From: Leptospira langatensis
GTDB lineage: Bacteria > Spirochaetota > Leptospiria > Leptospirales > Leptospiraceae
Length of the DNA stretch: 64,000 nucleotides
Assembly: GCF_004770615.1 (NCBI RefSeq)
Contig: NZ_RQER01000001.1
Location: 558,001-622,000 of the forward strand
Direction of reading: 5' to 3'
Every line of letters begins with the position of its first letter. Within the stretch, counting starts at the first letter, position 1. This document shows positions 26,561 through 35,385 of the stretch, in pieces. The position numbers and the translations under genes are program-made. Below the pieces are notes generated by a model that worked only from the letters and a program-made list of their open reading frames with translations, had not been told where the DNA came from and did no database searches.

Positions 26561-28603
26561 ATGGCTGAGAATCTCGCCCAGTTGTTTCGTGAGGCAGCGG
26601 ATACATTTAAGGACCGTCCGGCTTTTTATTATAAGAATGCGCAAAAGAACTATTTGCCACTCACCTATGCAGAGTTATACGAAAACGGTTTAAATCTTGC
26701 AGAAGGGTTGATCGATCTAGGCATCCAATCCAGAGACCACGTGGCTCTGATCGCAGACAATAGAATTGAATGGATTATCGCGGACTGCGGTATCATTCTT
26801 ACCGGTGCAGCTGACGTTCCTCGAGGAACTGATATCACAGACTCCGAGATCGTGTACATCGTAAGCCATTCCGAAGCCGAAGTGGTCTTTATCGAGAACG
26901 ATAAGATGCTGGAGAAATTCAATCGAAACAAATCTCAGCTCGGAAAAGTAAAAACCATTATTTTAATGGACAAGGACTCCAGTGCTCCTGGCGTTCTTAA
27001 GATGTACGATCTCATCGAAAAAGGAAAACAACTGAGAGCTTCCGGTTCTCGTAAAACGGAAGATAGAGTTGCGAATATCCATCCTGATGATCTATTTACT
27101 CTGATCTATACTTCCGGGACCACAGGTCTTCCAAAAGGAGTGCAGTTGAAGCATTCCAATATGATGCATCAGGTTTTGAATGTAACTCCGATGCTCAAGA
27201 TCAATTCGGAAGCGAGACTTCTTTCCATTCTTCCGATCTGGCACGTATTCGAAAGGGTTGTTGAGTATGTTTGTATTAGCATTGGTGCTTCTACATATTA
27301 CACAAACGTAAGGGATCTTCGCCAAGATCTGGCTACTGTGAAGCCAACCTTTATGGGTTCTGCTCCTCGTCTTTGGGAGAATATCTATAATGGGATCTAC
27401 ACTCGTATTAACGATCCGAGCCAAACTCCGGCGCTTCGCAGAGGGCTATTCAAACTGGCTTACTTCTTCTCCGACAAGAAGAATGCGGCGGTCCGTTTTA
27501 TCACCGGCAAAGAAGTGGATTATCACGGAAGAAATCCGATCTTTTCCTTGTTTTATGGAATTCTAATGTTCTTCCAATGGATCCTGACCGGACCATTCAC
27601 TCTGACTGTCCTTTCTTCCATTGCAGCTTATTATTTAGCTTCTACAGAGTTGTCTTTCCTGAGCCTGCCTCTGTATATTTTGGCGGGACTCGGAGTATTC
27701 TTCAATAGCGCGACCCTGGATAAGATCGTTCTTTCTAAGATCAGGACCGCTACCGGCGGAAAACTCAGAGCCTCCATCTCCGGAGGGGGAGCGCTTCCTC
27801 GTCACGTAGACGAATTCTTCAACAATATCGGTATCAATGTATTGGAAGGATATGGAATGACGGAAACTTCTCCCGTTCTTTCCGTAAGGACTTTCCAGAA
27901 ATTGATCATCGGTTCCGTGGGTTCCATTGTACCTAAAACCCATCTTCAGATCAGAAACGATAATAATGAGGTCTTAACCGAGATCGACGCGAACGGTAAG
28001 ATCGTGAAAGGAAAACTCGGACGTAAGGGAGTCGTATTCGTGAACGGTCCTCAGGTCATGAAGGGTTATTTCAAGAATGAAGAAGCGACTGCCAAGGCTC
28101 TCGTAGACGGCTGGATGAATACAGGCGACATGGGAATGATCAACTTCAAGCATACCCTGACCCTGACCGGAAGAGCAAAGGATACTGTAGTTCTGCTCGG
28201 TGGAGAGAACGTGGAGCCGGTTCCTATCGAGAATAAACTCCAAGAATCGGTTTATATTAGCCAGTGTATGATTATCGGCCAAGACCAGAAAAACCTGGGA
28301 GCGATCATCGTTCCTGATTTTGAGAAACTGGACGAGTGGGCCAAGGAGAATGGAGTCGATGCTTCCAACAAGGAGGCATTGATCGAAAATCCTAAGGTTC
28401 AGGATCTGTACAGAAAAGAGATCAAGGCTCTAAACAATTCCAAGAACGGATTTAAATCCTTCGAGCAAGTGAATCCATTCTTCTTGGTTTCCAAACCGTT
28501 CGAAGTAGGGGAAGAGCTGAACAATATGTTGAAAATGAAACGACATGTGATCGCTGAGAAATACGCGGATAAGATCAAAAAGGTCTACACTGCGGATAAA
28601 TAA
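26561..28603 (+). CDS. Long-chain acyl-CoA synthetase (AMP-dependent)
   Basis: The enzyme ligates fatty acids to CoA via an acyl-adenylate. Motifs include [20 protein letters not shown] (P-loop, about residue 183), [11 protein letters not shown], and NTGDMG followed by [19 protein letters not shown]. Between about residues 325 and 390 there is a strongly hydrophobic segment ([18 protein letters not shown], then [20 protein letters not shown]) that ordinary FadD lacks. ATG 26561 ([16 protein letters not shown]) is preferred over the upstream TTG at 26504, giving 680 residues. A good terminator follows. Confidence 0.9.
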   Translation: MAENLAQLFREAADTFKDRPAFYYKNAQKNYLPLTYAELYENGLNLAEGLIDLGIQSRDHVALIADNRIEWIIADCGIILTGAADVPRGTDITDSEIVYIVSHSEAEVVFIENDKMLEKFNRNKSQLGKVKTIILMDKDSSAPGVLKMYDLIEKGKQLRASGSRKTEDRVANIHPDDLFTLIYTSGTTGLPKGVQLKHSNMMHQVLNVTPMLKINSEARLLSILPIWHVFERVVEYVCISIGASTYYTNVRDLRQDLATVKPTFMGSAPRLWENIYNGIYTRINDPSQTPALRRGLFKLAYFFSDKKNAAVRFITGKEVDYHGRNPIFSLFYGILMFFQWILTGPFTLTVLSSIAAYYLASTELSFLSLPLYILAGLGVFFNSATLDKIVLSKIRTATGGKLRASISGGGALPRHVDEFFNNIGINVLEGYGMTETSPVLSVRTFQKLIIGSVGSIVPKTHLQIRNDNNEVLTEIDANGKIVKGKLGRKGVVFVNGPQVMKGYFKNEEATAKALVDGWMNTGDMGMINFKHTLTLTGRAKDTVVLLGGENVEPVPIENKLQESVYISQCMIIGQDQKNLGAIIVPDFEKLDEWAKENGVDASNKEALIENPKVQDLYRKEIKALNNSKNGFKSFEQVNPFFLVSKPFEVGEELNNMLKMKRHVIAEKYADKIKKVYTADK

Positions 28604-28650
28604 GATTTCTTTAATAGAGAGATTGGCCTTTGGAAGGCGATCTTTCCTGA

Positions 28651-28687
28651 AAAAGCCTCGGGTTTTGCGATCCGGGGCTTTTTTTTG
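28651..28687 (+). terminator. Intrinsic terminator after the acyl-CoA synthetase gene
   Basis: GCCTCGG (28655-28661) pairs with CCGGGGC (28672-28678), including one T-G wobble, around a TTTTGCGAT loop. A run of eight Ts follows immediately. This is one of the clearest terminators in the window. Confidence 0.85.
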
Positions 28688-28726
28688 CCCAGTGGATTTT
28701 TAGTCGGGAGCCGATATTGGAGGTAT

Positions 28727-29416
28727 ATGGCGAAAACCCTTCTTAGCAAACCTAGTATTTTCGAGCCTTACGGACATTCGGATCTGTATGCCTTGGACAA
28801 TCTCTATTTTTCTCCCTTGAAAGAGAAGGAGATCTGGGACTTTTCCAGGATCCGAGAGTTTTCGCCTTTGAATCTAGGATTTATTTTTGCAAGAGCCGAG
28901 CTTGGTTCCCAAAGCGGAAGTAGCGAAATAGAGTTAAACAACCTGGGTCCGAATTTTAAAAAAGGGATCTGTTTGACGAAAGGCTGGGAGAAGGCGCCCG
29001 GGATCCGATTCGATGCATTCTTACCTCAAATACTGGGTTCCGAATTCAATTTTCATTATAAGCGATTGGAAGAAGGGACCGACCAGTTAGCGTTTTCCGA
29101 ATTCTTCTTTGAGAAAGGATTCGCTCTCCAAGGAAAGTGGAAGGATCGGAACTTCCAAATTCTATTCTCCGCATCTCATTCGGAGAATAGAAATCTACCT
29201 TCGATCTTAAAAAAGGTTTCGGAGTTCAATGCAGAGCATCAGATCCGCGGGAACTTTTTCCTGCGCACCGAAAAACAGTCCTATTTGAATTTCCTGAAGC
29301 CGAAAGAATCCTTTGGACCTCTTTTCTTACAGGAGAAGAAGCTGGAGCAAGATCCGTTCCTGTTCCTGAGCCTGGATTATTCTAAAGCGGAAGAAAAAGA
29401 AGAAACGAACTCTTAA
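28727..29416 (+). CDS. Hypothetical protein, 229 aa
   Basis: The frame extends back to a TTG at 28685 within the terminator T-run. ATG 28727, with GGAGG just upstream, is a better start. The product has no signal peptide and is rich in aromatic and acidic residues, with beta-strand-like stretches (FNFHYKRLEEGTDQLAFSEFFFEKGFAL). It ends in an acidic tail (SKAEEKEETNS). I recognise no domain. It converges toward ptsI with a 133-bp gap that shows no hairpin. Confidence 0.7.
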   Translation: MAKTLLSKPSIFEPYGHSDLYALDNLYFSPLKEKEIWDFSRIREFSPLNLGFIFARAELGSQSGSSEIELNNLGPNFKKGICLTKGWEKAPGIRFDAFLPQILGSEFNFHYKRLEEGTDQLAFSEFFFEKGFALQGKWKDRNFQILFSASHSENRNLPSILKKVSEFNAEHQIRGNFFLRTEKQSYLNFLKPKESFGPLFLQEKKLEQDPFLFLSLDYSKAEEKEETNS

Positions 29417-29549
29417 GATCTTAGATTTTGATCGGGATTGGATCGAAGAAATCTTAGACAGAGTTAACGTTTATTGGAGAGATAAGAGATCTCGTGTGGA
29501 ATTAGTCCTGATTTGGAGTGGTCGTTCATTTTCTTTGAAATGCATTCGC

Positions 29550-31289
29550 TTATTCTAGATGTTTACTGAACAAGAATGCTTCTATCGCTTCGTAGTCCTC
29601 TTCTTCCGAAAGTTCCATAATTTTCTTTAATAAGAAATTTGCCTGCTTAAGACCGACTGATCCTAGGATCTTTCGGATGGAACCAACGAAAGGAAGTGCG
29701 ACAGAGAGTTCTCTAAATCCTAACCCCAATAATAGGATCGTAAAATTCGTATCGGAGGCTAACTCTCCGCAAATACTCAAAGGCTTTTCGTACTTCCAGG
29801 CAGTCTCTACGATCTGAGAGAGTGCTCTTAGGAAAGAAATATGGAATGGATTGTACAGATTCGAAACGTTTGCGTTATTTCGATCCACTGCCATCAGATA
29901 TTGGAGTAGATCGTTTGTTCCTACGGAAAAGAAATCCACTTCCTTGGCAAGCACATCCATAGAGGAAACCGCCGACGGGGTCTCTATCATCACTCCTAGT
30001 TTGATCTTCTTATTGAATTTTTCCTTCGCGGTGGAAAGTTCCCTTTTACATTCTTCTAATATTGCCTTGGTCTTTCGGATCTCTGCAACGCTTGTCACCA
30101 TCGGAAGTAGGATACTCAGATTCCCATAGGCGGAGGCTTTTAAGATGGAGTTTAATTGCTCCTTGAACCAGTCCACATTTTGTAAACTATATCTGATCCC
30201 GCGATTTCCTAGGAAAGGGTTGTCCTCTTCTTCTCCGGTGGAGAATTTATCCGCACCTATATCGAAGGTCCGAATATACACTGGGTTTGGATCCATTCCT
30301 TCTGCGATCCTTTTGTAGGCCTGGAATTGCTCTTCGCCGGAGACGTTCTTATCCTGGTATTTCAAGAATAGGGATTCGGATCGAAAGAGTCCCACTCCGT
30401 CCACGTCCGCCTTCTTTGCAAGATCGCAGTCCGTATCCGATTCTAGATTACATTTTAAGCGAATGCGGATCCCGTCCTTAGTGATCGCCTTCTTCGGTTT
30501 GGAGGATTTTTCCTCGTTGATCAGAGGAGAGGAGGCTCCGTAGTACTTCACCTCTTCGATGGTTGGATTTCTGACCATCTGGCCGGTGTCGGCGTCTAGG
30601 AAAACATACTCCAAGTCGTTTACGTTTCTGTAAAATTCCTTGAGACCGACTACAGTAGGGATCCCGTAGTTCCTGGCAAGGATGGCCATATGACCTGTCT
30701 TTCCTCCCAGATCGGTTGCGATCCCTCGGATCCTGCTCTTATCCATTAGGATCATCTGAGAAGGAGTAATCTGTCTTGCGACTAGGATCACGTCTTCGGA
30801 TTGGTCTGCGAGAAAGGATACCTCTTCCTTCTTATCTAAGAGATTTTCCAGGATGCGGTTGGAGATATCTTGAAAATGATCCGATCTTTCCCGGAAGAAG
30901 GGGTTGTCCAGCCTAGTAAATTTATCAGTGAGTTCATTGATCGTGTTTTGGACCGCAAGAAAAGCGTTCTCATTATACTCTTTGATCCGTACTCGGAACG
31001 AGTCTTGTAACCCAGGATCTTCTGTGATCGTGACTTGGGTCTCTAGGATCTCTTTCAGTTCCTTGTCTTCTTCTCTTGCTTTTAATTTTGTGATGATGGA
31101 TTTCAGCTCAACCTTAGAGGATTCTAAGGCCTTGGAGAGTTTAGAGAGCTCATCCTGTTTTTGGGATTCATGGATATAGGCACCGTGGGCGAGATGTCTT
31201 CTCTTGGTACCGATCTTTACGCAACGACCGTAAAATCTTCCGGGAAAGGCGACTATCCCTTGGTACGTGATCCTTTTCGTGCCGTTCAT
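29550..31289 (-). CDS. ptsI: Phosphoenolpyruvate-protein phosphotransferase (PTS enzyme I)
   Basis: Enzyme I takes phosphate from PEP and passes it to HPr. The 579-residue protein contains the phosphohistidine loop GGKTGHMAILAR near residue 200 and the PEP-binding TIM barrel (DGVGLFRSESLFLKYQ, IRTFDIGADK, GNRGIRYSL, LGVMIETPSAV, VDFFSVGTNDLLQYLMAVDRNN, CGELASD). The first loop reads GKTGH where most enzymes have GRTSH. Leptospira are not known for sugar PTS growth, so a nitrogen/regulatory PTS role is likely (inference). It is transcribed after lpxC, with a hairpin between them. Confidence 0.93.
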   Translation of the reverse strand: MNGTKRITYQGIVAFPGRFYGRCVKIGTKRRHLAHGAYIHESQKQDELSKLSKALESSKVELKSIITKLKAREEDKELKEILETQVTITEDPGLQDSFRVRIKEYNENAFLAVQNTINELTDKFTRLDNPFFRERSDHFQDISNRILENLLDKKEEVSFLADQSEDVILVARQITPSQMILMDKSRIRGIATDLGGKTGHMAILARNYGIPTVVGLKEFYRNVNDLEYVFLDADTGQMVRNPTIEEVKYYGASSPLINEEKSSKPKKAITKDGIRIRLKCNLESDTDCDLAKKADVDGVGLFRSESLFLKYQDKNVSGEEQFQAYKRIAEGMDPNPVYIRTFDIGADKFSTGEEEDNPFLGNRGIRYSLQNVDWFKEQLNSILKASAYGNLSILLPMVTSVAEIRKTKAILEECKRELSTAKEKFNKKIKLGVMIETPSAVSSMDVLAKEVDFFSVGTNDLLQYLMAVDRNNANVSNLYNPFHISFLRALSQIVETAWKYEKPLSICGELASDTNFTILLLGLGFRELSVALPFVGSIRKILGSVGLKQANFLLKKIMELSEEEDYEAIEAFLFSKHLE

Positions 31290-31361
31290 CGATTTTACTG
31301 CCCGAAAGCTGTATAAACCGGGTTTTCTGAATCGACAAGTCTTTTATAAAAGGGAATAGCA

Positions 31362-31392
31362 GGGATCCGACGACTTTCCTTGCCCGGATCCC
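31362..31392 (-). terminator. Hairpin between lpxC and ptsI
   Basis: GGGATCCG (31362-31369) and CGGATCCC (31385-31392) form a perfect 8-bp stem with a 15-nt loop. It begins 8 bp after the lpxC stop, reading the minus strand. The downstream minus-strand sequence (TGCTATTCCCTTTT) has a delayed T-run, so termination may be partial. Confidence 0.4.
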
Positions 31393-31399
31393 GAAAGGA

Positions 31400-32305
31400 C
31401 TATACGACGGCTGCTTTTCTTTTGAAGAGAGGGATCCGGCGGCTCTTGTATTTTCCGAGTTCATTTCCTGTTTCAGAACTCATGACTAACTTAGCCATAG
31501 ATACGTCCAGAGCGTGACCCGCTTTAGAAGCCAGATAATGTCCGATAATCGGTCTTCCCGCGATGGAAAGATCTCCCACTAGATCTAGGATCTTGTGTCG
31601 TACGCATTCGTTTTCGTATCTCAGGGATTCGTTCAGGTAACCGTCTTGGGTAAGAACGATTGCATTGTCCAAGGAACCTCCCATTGCCAGTCCCCGGGCT
31701 TGCAATGCTTCTACGTCTTTGAGGAAACCGAAGGTTCTTGCCGGAAGGATCTCTTTTTTGAGGATATCTCTGTCTAAATTGACTGTGATGTTCTGGCCTT
31801 TGAGGAGGGGATGAGGGAAGTCGATCGTATAGGTCACCTTCCATTCCTTGCTAGGTAGAATGACCAGATACTTATCTCCGTCCACCACCCACATTGGGTT
31901 TTTAACATAAATCGGTTCTATATTCTCTTCGAATTCGGTATAACCGGTCTCTTCGAAGGCTTCCAAAAAGGGAAGGGAGGAACCATCCATGATGGGAACC
32001 TCTACGGAGTCGATCTCTAGGATCATGTCTGTGATCCCAACGGAGAAAACGGCTGCCATCAAATGCTCTACCGTTTGGACTCTATGGAGCCCGTCCCCTA
32101 ATGTGGTGGCGTTACTCGTATCTACCACATTGCTTAACTCTACTGGGATGGAAGCCTTATCTTCTCCCTTGCGATATTCGAATACAATGCCTGTCCCGAC
32201 TGGTGCGGGATGTCCGATCAGATTCACTTCCTTACCGGAATGGAGCCCGATCCCCTTAATTCTAACTGTTTCTTTTAATGTTTTTCTGTGTTCCGTGAAA
32301 TTCAT
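31400..32305 (-). CDS. lpxC: UDP-3-O-acyl-N-acetylglucosamine deacetylase
   Basis: LpxC catalyses the committed deacetylation step of lipid A synthesis. The 301-residue protein starts HRKTLKETVRIKGIGLHSGKEV and has the zinc ligand His in VQTVEHLMAAVF near residue 78. LPARTFGFLKDVEALQARGLAMGGSLDNAIV and the zinc ligands in VRHKILDLVGDL follow near 236. LASKAGHALDV carries the catalytic His. The length and motifs are standard. The 5' side has a 264-bp non-coding gap with a 39-bp dyad; ptsI is downstream. Confidence 0.95.
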   Translation of the reverse strand: MNFTEHRKTLKETVRIKGIGLHSGKEVNLIGHPAPVGTGIVFEYRKGEDKASIPVELSNVVDTSNATTLGDGLHRVQTVEHLMAAVFSVGITDMILEIDSVEVPIMDGSSLPFLEAFEETGYTEFEENIEPIYVKNPMWVVDGDKYLVILPSKEWKVTYTIDFPHPLLKGQNITVNLDRDILKKEILPARTFGFLKDVEALQARGLAMGGSLDNAIVLTQDGYLNESLRYENECVRHKILDLVGDLSIAGRPIIGHYLASKAGHALDVSMAKLVMSSETGNELGKYKSRRIPLFKRKAAVV

Positions 32306-32522
32306 CGGTTTCCTATCCCGGTTCTATAAAGAACCAGGGTCAGTATCTCGCTTTGCACCGAGCTTCTAATTCTCTGACTGTTTTTTCGGTCAGAAAAAAT
32401 AACCCTTTAGGACTATTAAAGCAATATCCATGCCAGGTGCAGTGCAAAAAAGCGATTTTGAAAGGGAAGTACAGCCGGATTCAGGGTCGAATAGACATAA
32501 TCCGAAAGAAATTTCTGTACTT

Positions 32523-32561
32523 CTGTCTCCTTTTTACAACAGTGTTGTTTTAGGGAGACAG
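32523..32561. promoter_or_regulatory. 39-bp imperfect palindrome upstream of lpxC
   Basis: CTGTCTCC (32523-32530) and GGAGACAG at the other end (to 32561) are inverted copies. ACAACA (32536-32541) and TGTTGT (32543-32548) form the centre, so 15 of 19 arm positions match. It lies 8 bp past the SDR gene end and about 220 bp upstream of lpxC, on the minus strand. No long T-run is seen on either strand, so an operator is as likely as a terminator. Confidence 0.4.
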
Positions 32562-32569
32562 AATCCTTT

Positions 32570-33229
32570 TTACCATGGTAACTCTTCCCCGTTCTGGTGA
32601 AAGAATCTTCCGGACCTTTCCAGGGTAAGAGAAGCTATCTGATGATACAGTCCTTCGGCAGCAGATCTAGGGGAAATTCCCTGTCTACCGGTCATTTCCG
32701 TGGCCACCATTCCCGGGTGATAGATGCCCACTCCTATCTTTTGGGGGAGAAGGTCCCGAGCCAGGCTCACTGCCCCTGCGTTCAGAGCTGCCTTGGACAT
32801 TCTGTATCCGTAATATGCTCCGGAAGAATTGTCTCCCATGGATCCCATTCTACTCGTAATGAATACGATCTTTCCGTGATTCGCAATTTTGGGGAGAAGA
32901 AGCCGGGTCAGTCGGATCGGTGCGATCGCGTTCACGAGGATCTGGGTTTCCAATTCTTGGAAGTCCAAACTCTCTAGATTGTCCGGGATGAGTATTCCCG
33001 CATTATTGATGAGAATATCGATCTTGGTCCCCGAAAGGAAACTGGAAAGGGATTCGAAGCTCTGGCTTTGGGTCAGGTCCAGGCCTTCGTAGATCTTGAC
33101 CTCCAATCTTCTCAAAGGTTCGGAAGCCTTTCTGCAAGCCGCAACGACTTGGTATCCTTTTTCGGCGAAGAGTGTAGAGAGTTCCAAACCGATCCCTCGA
33201 TTCGCTCCTGTTATCAGAACTTGTTTCAT
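32570..33229 (-). CDS. Short-chain dehydrogenase/reductase (C-factor-like)
   Basis: The 219-residue classical SDR has TGANRGIGLEL near residue 7 and the NNAG motif (LINNAGILIP). The catalytic triad is represented by TSRMGSMGDNSSG and the Tyr-Lys pair in YRMSKAALNAGAV, and PGMVATEM follows. Its shortness and sequence resemble csgA/C-factor-type SDRs. The substrate is unknown. It is divergent from the first AIM24 gene across a 100-bp region with a perfect palindrome. Confidence 0.85.
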   Translation of the reverse strand: MKQVLITGANRGIGLELSTLFAEKGYQVVAACRKASEPLRRLEVKIYEGLDLTQSQSFESLSSFLSGTKIDILINNAGILIPDNLESLDFQELETQILVNAIAPIRLTRLLLPKIANHGKIVFITSRMGSMGDNSSGAYYGYRMSKAALNAGAVSLARDLLPQKIGVGIYHPGMVATEMTGRQGISPRSAAEGLYHQIASLTLERSGRFFHQNGEELPW

Positions 33230-33291
33230 AGGTGCAAGGAAGAAGGGTGAGATCTGTCATCGAATTCGAGTATTTCTAACCGGGAATCGGA

Positions 33292-33318
33292 TTGACGGTT
33301 TGGAAAATATTTTCCAAA
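33292..33318 (+). promoter_or_regulatory. 20-bp perfect palindrome upstream of the AIM24 cluster
   Basis: TTTGGAAAAT (33299-33308) followed by its exact reverse complement forms a perfect 20-bp palindrome ending 11 bp before the AIM24-1 ATG. TTGACG (33292-33297), a -35-like element, abuts it, so a bound protein could block transcription. The same fragment lies between the divergent SDR and AIM24 genes. Confidence 0.5.
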
Positions 33319-33329
33319 GTCTCTCGGGT

Positions 33330-33995
33330 ATGCAATATCAGATCACTCACAAACCTTCGTTCTCCTTATTGAAACTTAGATTGGGACCGGGTCAATCGAT
33401 TAAATCGGAAGCGGGAGCCATGGTGTACATGAGCTCTAAAATGCAGGTGGAAACCAAGATGGGTAGCGGTTTCTTCTCCGCACTCGCTAGAAAATTCTTA
33501 GGAGGAGAATCCTTCTTCTTCAATACGTACATCGCACCCTCGGAAGGAGGAGAGATCGGTCTTGCTCCGGATCTTCCGGGAGACATCATCGAATTGGATC
33601 TGAACGGTAGAAGTGTAATGGTCCAATCCGGATCTTACTTGGCATCCGATTCCGGGATCCAAGTAGTTTCTAAGTTCGGTGGAATTCGTTCTTTGTTCGG
33701 AGGAGAAGGATTATTCCTACTCGAAGTCTCCGGAAGCGGAAAGGCCTTCTTGAGTTCGTACGGCGCGATCGTTCCCATCCAAGTACAAGGAAATTATACC
33801 GTGGATACAGGTCATATCGTGGCCTTCGAAAATTCTCTTCAGTTCAGTGTGGGAAGAGCGGGCGGGAATTGGAAATCCACTCTGCTCGGAGGAGAAGGTC
33901 TTGTGGCAAACTTCTCCGGAAACGGAACTCTTTGGATCCAAAGTAGGGTACCTTCCAGCTTCATCAGTTGGCTTACTAGGCTTCTTCCAGTTTAA
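33330..33995 (+). CDS. AIM24/TIGR00266-family protein, copy 1
   Basis: The frame is open from 33096, but ATG 33330 (MQYQITHKPSFSLLKLRL) aligns with the starts of the two paralogues downstream and leaves the SDR untouched. The product has 221 residues. The AIM24 beta-barrel repeats are recognised by SIKSEAGAMVYMSS, LGGESFFFNTYIAPSEGG, IVPIQVQGNYTVDTGHIVAFE and LLGGEGLVANFSGNGTLWIQSR. Function is unknown in bacteria; the mitochondrial AIM24 affects inner-membrane architecture. It is the first of three tandem copies. Confidence 0.88.
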   Translation: MQYQITHKPSFSLLKLRLGPGQSIKSEAGAMVYMSSKMQVETKMGSGFFSALARKFLGGESFFFNTYIAPSEGGEIGLAPDLPGDIIELDLNGRSVMVQSGSYLASDSGIQVVSKFGGIRSLFGGEGLFLLEVSGSGKAFLSSYGAIVPIQVQGNYTVDTGHIVAFENSLQFSVGRAGGNWKSTLLGGEGLVANFSGNGTLWIQSRVPSSFISWLTRLLPV

Positions 33996-34017
33996 TCTCC
34001 ATTCATCAGGATAAAAA

Positions 34018-34686
34018 ATGAATATTCAATTATTATACAAACCTTCTTATTCCATCGCGAAGGTCAGTCTTTCTTCCGGCGAGTCTATCAGGGCGGAAGC
34101 GGGAGCCCTTATGAGTATGAGCGCTCATGTTCAGATCCAAACCACAAAGGCGCAAAAAGGGATCTTTAAATCCTTAAAGGCTGCCTTTCTTGGTGGAGAA
34201 TCCTTTTGGATGAACACGTTTACCGCACCACAGCCGGGAGAAGTGCTTCTTGCTCCCACTCTTCCGGGTGACGTGGAAAAATTGGATCTAAACGGAACGA
34301 TATTTGTGCAATCCAGTTCCTTCTTGGCGGCGGATCCTACGATCGATATCGATACCAAGTTCCAAGGACTAAAAGGGTTCTTCAGTGGGGAATCCCTCTT
34401 CTTCTTAAAGCTTTCCGGAAAGGGACCTCTCGTTATTTCCAGTTACGGAGGAATCGAGGTCTTGGAGGTCGAAGGAGAATTCATCGTAGACACAGGACAT
34501 ATCGTAGCCTTCGAAGAAGGCTTGCAATACGAGATCACTAAGTTCGGAGGCTGGAAATCCTTCTTTCTAGGAGGAGAAGGATTCGTAGCGAAATTCAAGG
34601 GTAAGGGTAGACTTTGGATCCAATCCAGGAACGTTCCTTCTTTAGGCTCTTGGTTCCGAAACGAATTGCCTCCCAAAAAACAATAA
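34018..34686 (+). CDS. AIM24/TIGR00266-family protein, copy 2
   Basis: The 222-residue paralogue lies 22 bp after copy 1. Corresponding motifs are SIRAEAGALMSMSA, FLGGESFWMNTFTAPQPGE, IEVLEVEGEFIVDTGHIVAFEEGLQYE and FLGGEGFVAKFKGKGRLWIQSR. It has a glycine-rich, beta-strand-type pattern with no signal peptide or membrane segment. The three copies are diverged enough to be old duplicates. Copy 3 begins 9 bp downstream, so all are probably cotranscribed. Confidence 0.88.
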   Translation: MNIQLLYKPSYSIAKVSLSSGESIRAEAGALMSMSAHVQIQTTKAQKGIFKSLKAAFLGGESFWMNTFTAPQPGEVLLAPTLPGDVEKLDLNGTIFVQSSSFLAADPTIDIDTKFQGLKGFFSGESLFFLKLSGKGPLVISSYGGIEVLEVEGEFIVDTGHIVAFEEGLQYEITKFGGWKSFFLGGEGFVAKFKGKGRLWIQSRNVPSLGSWFRNELPPKKQ

Positions 34687-34695
34687 GGTCATTTT

Positions 34696-35385
34696 ATGAA
34701 ACACGAAATATTAGCAAAACCTGATTTTCCTATTATCAAACTTACTCTAAGCGCAGGCGAATCCATCCGAGCGGAATCCGGCGCTATGGTCGCCATGTCC
34801 TCTAAAGTGAAGATGGAGACGAAGGCGCAAGGCGGGATCTTTGCCTCCGCAAAGAGAGCTCTCTTTAGTGGCGAAAGCTTCTTCCAAAATACGTTCACTG
34901 CAGAAGGTGGAGAAGGGGAATTGTTCCTGACTTCCGCCACCCAAGGAGACTTGGAACATCGCAGTCTCAAGAACGAAGAATTGATCCTCAGCAGAGGAGC
35001 ATACGTCGCAGGTAGCACGGATCTCACCATAGATAGTAAATGGGGAGGCTTCAAAGGATTCTTTGCCGGAGAAGGTCTATTCTTTCTGAAAGTAAGCGGG
35101 AGCGGAGAGCTTTTCTTCTCTAGCTTTGGTGCGATCCATACTGTGGATGTGGATGGGACTTACATCGTAGACACAGGGCATATCGTAGGATTTGAACCGA
35201 GCCTGGACTATAGCATAGATAAGGTAGGAGGACTGAAGTCCCTCTTTCTATCCGGAGAAGGACTCGTCGCCAGATTTTCAGGTAAAGGAAGACTCTATGT
35301 CCAGACCAGGAACCAAAACTCATTCGCTTCCTGGGCGGATACTTGGAGAAGAGTCACCCGGTCTAGCAGCGGAGGGGGAGATTAA
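34696..35385 (+). CDS. AIM24/TIGR00266-family protein, copy 3
   Basis: The 229-residue paralogue has SIRAESGAMVAMSS, LFSGESFFQNTFTAEGG, IHTVDVDGTYIVDTGHIVGFEPSLDYS and FLSGEGLVARFSGKGRLYVQTR. Its C-terminus (SWADTWRRVTRSSSGGGD) differs from the other copies. The stop overlaps the end of the convergent radical-SAM gene by 4 bp (35382-35385). The clustered copies probably act together, but the partner or ligand is unknown. Confidence 0.88.
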   Translation: MKHEILAKPDFPIIKLTLSAGESIRAESGAMVAMSSKVKMETKAQGGIFASAKRALFSGESFFQNTFTAEGGEGELFLTSATQGDLEHRSLKNEELILSRGAYVAGSTDLTIDSKWGGFKGFFAGEGLFFLKVSGSGELFFSSFGAIHTVDVDGTYIVDTGHIVGFEPSLDYSIDKVGGLKSLFLSGEGLVARFSGKGRLYVQTRNQNSFASWADTWRRVTRSSSGGGD

